From Chlorops oryzae (Eukaryota > Arthropoda > Insecta > Diptera > Chloropidae): a stretch of DNA of 64,000 nt. Of the stretch, positions 59,938 to 64,000 are shown piece by piece (position 1 is the stretch's first letter; each line of letters opens with the position of its first letter). The DNA lies in contig CM035806.1 of NCBI GenBank assembly GCA_020466095.1, positions 116,481,840 through 116,545,839 on the forward strand, written 5' to 3'. The notes below the pieces were generated by a model. It made no database searches. It worked only from the letters and a program-made list of their open reading frames with translations, and was not told the DNA's origin. Position numbers and translations under genes: made by a program.

Positions 59938-61130
59938 ATGGAAGGAATTTTGAAAAGAAAACGCGAATTTAAAAACCGAAACAAATAGTCGGAAAGCAGC
60001 GAAATTGCTTTGATCAAACTTTGTGAGAGCCATATTGACCGCAAAAATGGGCACATATATACGGAAATGGCTGCCGAAATTAAAAATTTTGGCTTCTCTT
60101 GTAGTGCAGAAGAGGTCAAAACTAAGCTCCACAATCTCACTGCAAAATATAGGTAAGTAAATAACATGAATCAAAGAAACCAGATTACGCATTGGTCAGC
60201 TCTTTTATGTTTCCAACGTCATCATTGACCCCATGCTCTTTGTGTTTGTCACAGGCGTGTGGGTGTGTGTAGCACTTGAACTGATGTGGTCAATGATGAC
60301 GTAGATAATCAGTAGAAACATTGAACGCGTAGTCTTGTTTTCTTTGATTGATGGGTTAGTAATATACGTGCCTATTCTTCATTCCGAGGGAATAAATCCG
60401 ATCAAATTTTCCTGTCTTTTGTGAATGACAAAAATATTTTTAGTGCATAACAATTTGAAAAAATCCGAAACCATTTGGTCCGCCGAAATGCAGAGTCGGC
60501 ACGATACAGAAGTTTTTTAAAAACATATCCTCTTGATTTGACCAATATGTTTGATTTTCCTTACATTCAGGAAAGAAAAACTCGTATAGGACCATCTGGA
60601 GGGTCACCATCGGAATGGCCTCTATATTCACAAATTAATAACATTTTAAGAGGCTATAAATTTTATTCTGCCGAATTGCTTACGTAAGATAATATAGGTA
60701 TCGTTCATTTGTTTTCATTTTTATACATAAAAAGATAATTTGTTTTTAATTGATAGATTCGTCTTCCTTAAGCTCAATTTCACCATCTGAGCAATGCCTT
60801 CCTGCAAAAGCTTCAAATTCTTCGTCCTCATCGACACCGTCATCGTTATCATATTCATCTTCATCAGAATTGCCGACTTGTTTAAAATCTTCGCCCAACA
60901 CTCCTCTCAAAGAATCTGCAAAGAAGAATATGTGCAAAGAGATTTTAGAGGAAATAAAAAAGGGAGAAATCGAAAGCAAGAGACAACTTGAAGCAATAGG
61001 GAGAGAAATCAAAGAAATCCGGGAAGCTATGATCAAACGAGAGGAAGCAAGAAGTAAAATGGTGAAGGAACTGCTAGATTCCACTGTCGCAATGCAAGAG
61101 GCATTTGTTGACTACTTAAAAAGAAATTGA
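59938..61130 (+). pseudogene. Myb/SANT-like protein gene, unit C
   Basis: Copy of 51945-53136: exon 1 at 59938-60152, exon 2 at 60576-60683, exon 3 at about 60757-61130. It has the same early TAG in exon 1 and otherwise the same sequence as unit B. Confidence 0.65.
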
Positions 61131-61570
61131 ATTTTTTTTAGAACGAAGTTCTTTATGAAACGATAGCGACAGGGGACCTAGTCGAGAAAAAGTGAAAAAC
61201 CGCTATAAAATCCGCGTTACCTAAATTGAAGTTCGCAAAAAAGGGTATAATAACCTTTGCAAAAAGAAAGAAATATACATATATTTACGTAAAATGACTT
61301 CCTGATGCGGCCGAGATATTATACTTTTTTAGGCGACACTTATTTCCGACGATATCCCGAAAAAACAATTAATTATTAAATTCAGAAACTACACAGACAC
61401 ATACAAGCATAAATGCATTCAAACAAAACAAAACAATATGTGGTGCTGCCAGACTGAACGTTTTCAGAATAACTCCGATTAGTAGGTTTTTGCAAATATA
61501 TAAGGGCATTTTAGGTAGCTTATAATTTTTTTGCGCTATCAAAGTATACGTCAATTCGTACAAAACATGG

Positions 61571-62188
61571 CGCCTCGACAGGCAATAATTATTGCTAGCA
61601 ATCTGTCAACTTGAGCAATATTGCCAATGGAGACCGCTCATTTTGAAAAGATGGCAATATATGGCAAGCAATATTGCTTCGCTGCGATTGCCAACTTTGA
61701 GATTGGCAATGAGCTGTCATTTTGCTATTTGACAGCCGAATTTCATTTCTATGAATTTTTCAAAGTGTGTATATCGTCAAATTGGATTGGTGCGTCCCCG
61801 ATATTTATAAGCTAATAATTCTTTACCGACAATTCGAATGTCTTTGGGCTATAAAACCTCATCATGTAAATGTACTGATATGAAAAATTAATGCGTGGCT
61901 TCAAATGGCGAAGGAAATTAAAAAGGACTACGTTGAAATAAAAAAAATATTAAAAATTTGCGAACTGCCTATATCGCAGAGAAGAAAAAATAAGAGAGTT
62001 TCTTCTTTGTCACACTCATCGCAAAGTTGTTTCAAGGCATCGAGAGCGCGTGCGCAGCGTAGTAGTCTGTTCGACGTCATTTTGAATATGAAGATGGCAT
62101 AACATAAAAATCCCACCCTGGCAACATTGCCTCTACCTGGCAAAGCAATTTGACAGATTGCTAGCAATATTTATTGCCCGTCGAGGCG
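61571..62188. mobile_element. CGCCTCGAC TIR element, unit C
   Basis: Copy of 46812-47427. Confidence 0.8.
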
Positions 62189-62590
62189 TAGCGTAATTAA
62201 AACATATTTAAAATCATCGTCTGTACTCCGGGGGCTGCGGATGTAATATCGGTGTGAAAAATATCGATACTTTAAAACATCTTTATGTATGAAAATTCGC
62301 ATTTTCGAGACTATCTCATTTGCGATGGAAAACCCTTTACACGTATGCTTTTTCAGTTCCAGTATATTCTGCTTATCTAACTTAGCACTTTGAGGGCTCA
62401 ACGCTGTTAAAGTAAATTGAAAGGAAGTAACGAACTCACTACTTTGAAGAAAGGAAATCAGAGTTGAAGTTTCGATGACAGGTTGACAGAAATATAGGAA
62501 ATGTGTAACTTAAATGCAACCCTGTGAGTCCGATTACTTGTAATAAGTACGTTCAAGTAGCGAAAGTAAGTCAAAGTACTTATTTGTTTT

Positions 62591-63844
62591 TATACCCAGC
62601 GTAAGCAACGTATATTACGGTATCTTGTAACAGCCAGAATAACGCTCCGTAGATATAGACATATATATATTCTTGATCAGGATCAAAAATTGAATCGATT
62701 TAGACATGTCCGTCTGTCTGTCCGTCCGTGTCCGGATCTCCTCCGAAACGGCTGGACCAATCAAGTCGAAATGTGGCACACAGGTATATCGGGGTCCGAG
62801 TATGATCCTAACTAAAAATGGAAGACATCCGCTCACTGCCACGCCCACAAATGAATTTAATGTGTTTTCAGTAAAATGCTTGTAACTTGCGAACCACTTA
62901 ACACATTTCATTGATATTTGGTGTACTGGTAAACTACAAAAAGGGACATATCCTGGAAAAAAATGGACGCCGCCCTCCGTGAGCCACGCCCACAAATAAG
63001 GGCTTATCGTAACTTGTGAAGTAAAAGGCGTAGAAGCTTCAAATTCGCAACATAGGTTGACCAAGACGAATGAAAGGTGTAGGAAAAAATTTTATGAGGC
63101 CCGCCCACTGCCACGCCCACAAATGGAGATTTTTCGTAACTTCCGAAGTAAAAAGCGTAGAAGCTTCAAATTCGCAACATAGGTTGACCAAGGCGAAGGA
63201 AAGGTGTAGGAAAATATTTTATGTGGCTCGCCCACTGCCACGCCCACAAATGAAGATTTTTCGTAACTTCCGAGGTCAAAGGCGTAGAAGCTTCAAAATC
63301 GCAACATAGGTTGACAAAGGCAAATGAAAGGTGTAGGAACAAAAATTTATGTAGCCCGCCCATTGCCACGCCCAAAAATGGAGAATTTTCGTAACTTCCG
63401 AAGTAAAAGGCATAGAAGCTTCAAATTCGCAACATAGGTTCACCAAGGCGAATGAAAGGTGTAGGAAAAAATTTTATTTGGCCCGCCCACTGCCACGCCC
63501 ACAAATGAAGATTTTTCGTAACTTCCAAAGTAAAAGGCGTAGAAGCTTCAAATTCGCAACATAGGTTCAGCAAGGCGAATGAAAGGTGTAGGAAAAAATG
63601 TATGTGGCCCGCCCACTGCCACGCCCACAAATGAAGATTTTTCGTAACTTCCGAAGTAAAAGGCGTAGAAGCTTCAAATTCGCAACATAGGTTCACCAAG
63701 GCGAATGAAAGGTGTAGGGAAATAATTTATGTGGCCCTCCCACTGCCACGCCCATAAATAGAGAAGCAAAACATAGTGCGCTCATAACGTCGGGACGGTG
63801 GGTATTTCAAAATCGGGCTTGACCGACTTTAGCTTTCTTACTTG
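62591..63844 (+). mobile_element. DINE-1-type element, complete, end of array
   Basis: Starts TATACCCAGCG after a T run and ends with the GGTGGGTAT subterminal block (63796 on), a hairpin ending CCGACT and CTTACTTG at 63844, again between T's. It is the untruncated version of the copies at 47830 and 54597. Confidence 0.9.
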
Positions 63845-64000
63845 TTTGTTAATAAAATTAATATTTGGACGGCGTTCTTTCAAGAATTCAAGTGTTGTTA
63901 AAGACATTCTGATATGTTACTCAAAAATACAGCAAAAAATTTCGGGTAGGTGCGTTTTTTCGCGTAAGTGCATAAAATTGTCTGGAAAATAATTGAATGC
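63845..64000. other. Right flank of the array
   Basis: Unique sequence with nothing recognised. Confidence 0.4.

Larger units (their letters stand above)
55797..63844 (+). repeat. Tandem unit C (8.0 kb)
   Basis: Third direct copy. It is longer because of a 1.2-kb DINE-1 insertion (56103-57319), and it alone retains the true 3' end of the terminal DINE-1 element, so it carries the original right flank of the array. Confidence 0.9.

Overview
This is a repeat-rich, AT-rich piece of an insect nuclear genome, most likely a higher dipteran (tephritid or drosophilid-like fly; inference). The evidence is the mixture of mobile elements: mariner, BEL/Pao and jockey-type retroelements, hAT and PIF/Harbinger DNA elements, and helentron-type elements with the GTCY microsatellite known as DINE-1/mini-me in flies. 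Introns, where visible, are GT-AG. I see no single-copy host protein-coding gene. Three runs of exactly 100 N (5255, 17972, 30424) are scaffold gaps of unknown true size.

Layout. 1-5254: a TIR element carrying two tRNA-like modules, a decayed tnp2-like transposase split by a 1-kb foldback element, and a decayed DUF4780-type ORF. 5355-9250: an apparently intact mariner (6745-8037) and an internally deleted HARBI1-like transposase. 9253-16259: a 7-kb arm (Myb/SANT gene remnant, a TTA-flanked Harbinger-like element, MITEs, an exon/promoter-like island, a second twin tRNA-like element). 16260-38582: about 22 kb of nested elements. A BEL/Pao copy is interrupted by a second BEL/Pao copy, which is interrupted by a second mariner; beyond a gap lies a ZMYM1-like hAT gene with three or more smaller insertions, a 5'-truncated jockey-like LINE and a long-TIR element. 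38583-46378: the same arm inverted. 42324-63844: three direct copies of a 6.7-kb unit that begins inside the inverted arm and ends inside a helentron-type element.

The recurrent theme is tRNA-like sequence, with RNA polymerase III A and B boxes at tRNA spacing (43-44 nt), lodged inside short TIR elements. Three families with unrelated ends carry the same dual-module core. Two further TIR families each carry a different single module. Myb/SANT coding remnants persist in four copies beside the decayed Harbinger-like transposase. The tandem copies, empty sites and nested insertions allow a relative order of events: inverted duplication, then insertion of the CACCGAGAG element, then tandem triplication, then a helentron insertion private to the last unit.
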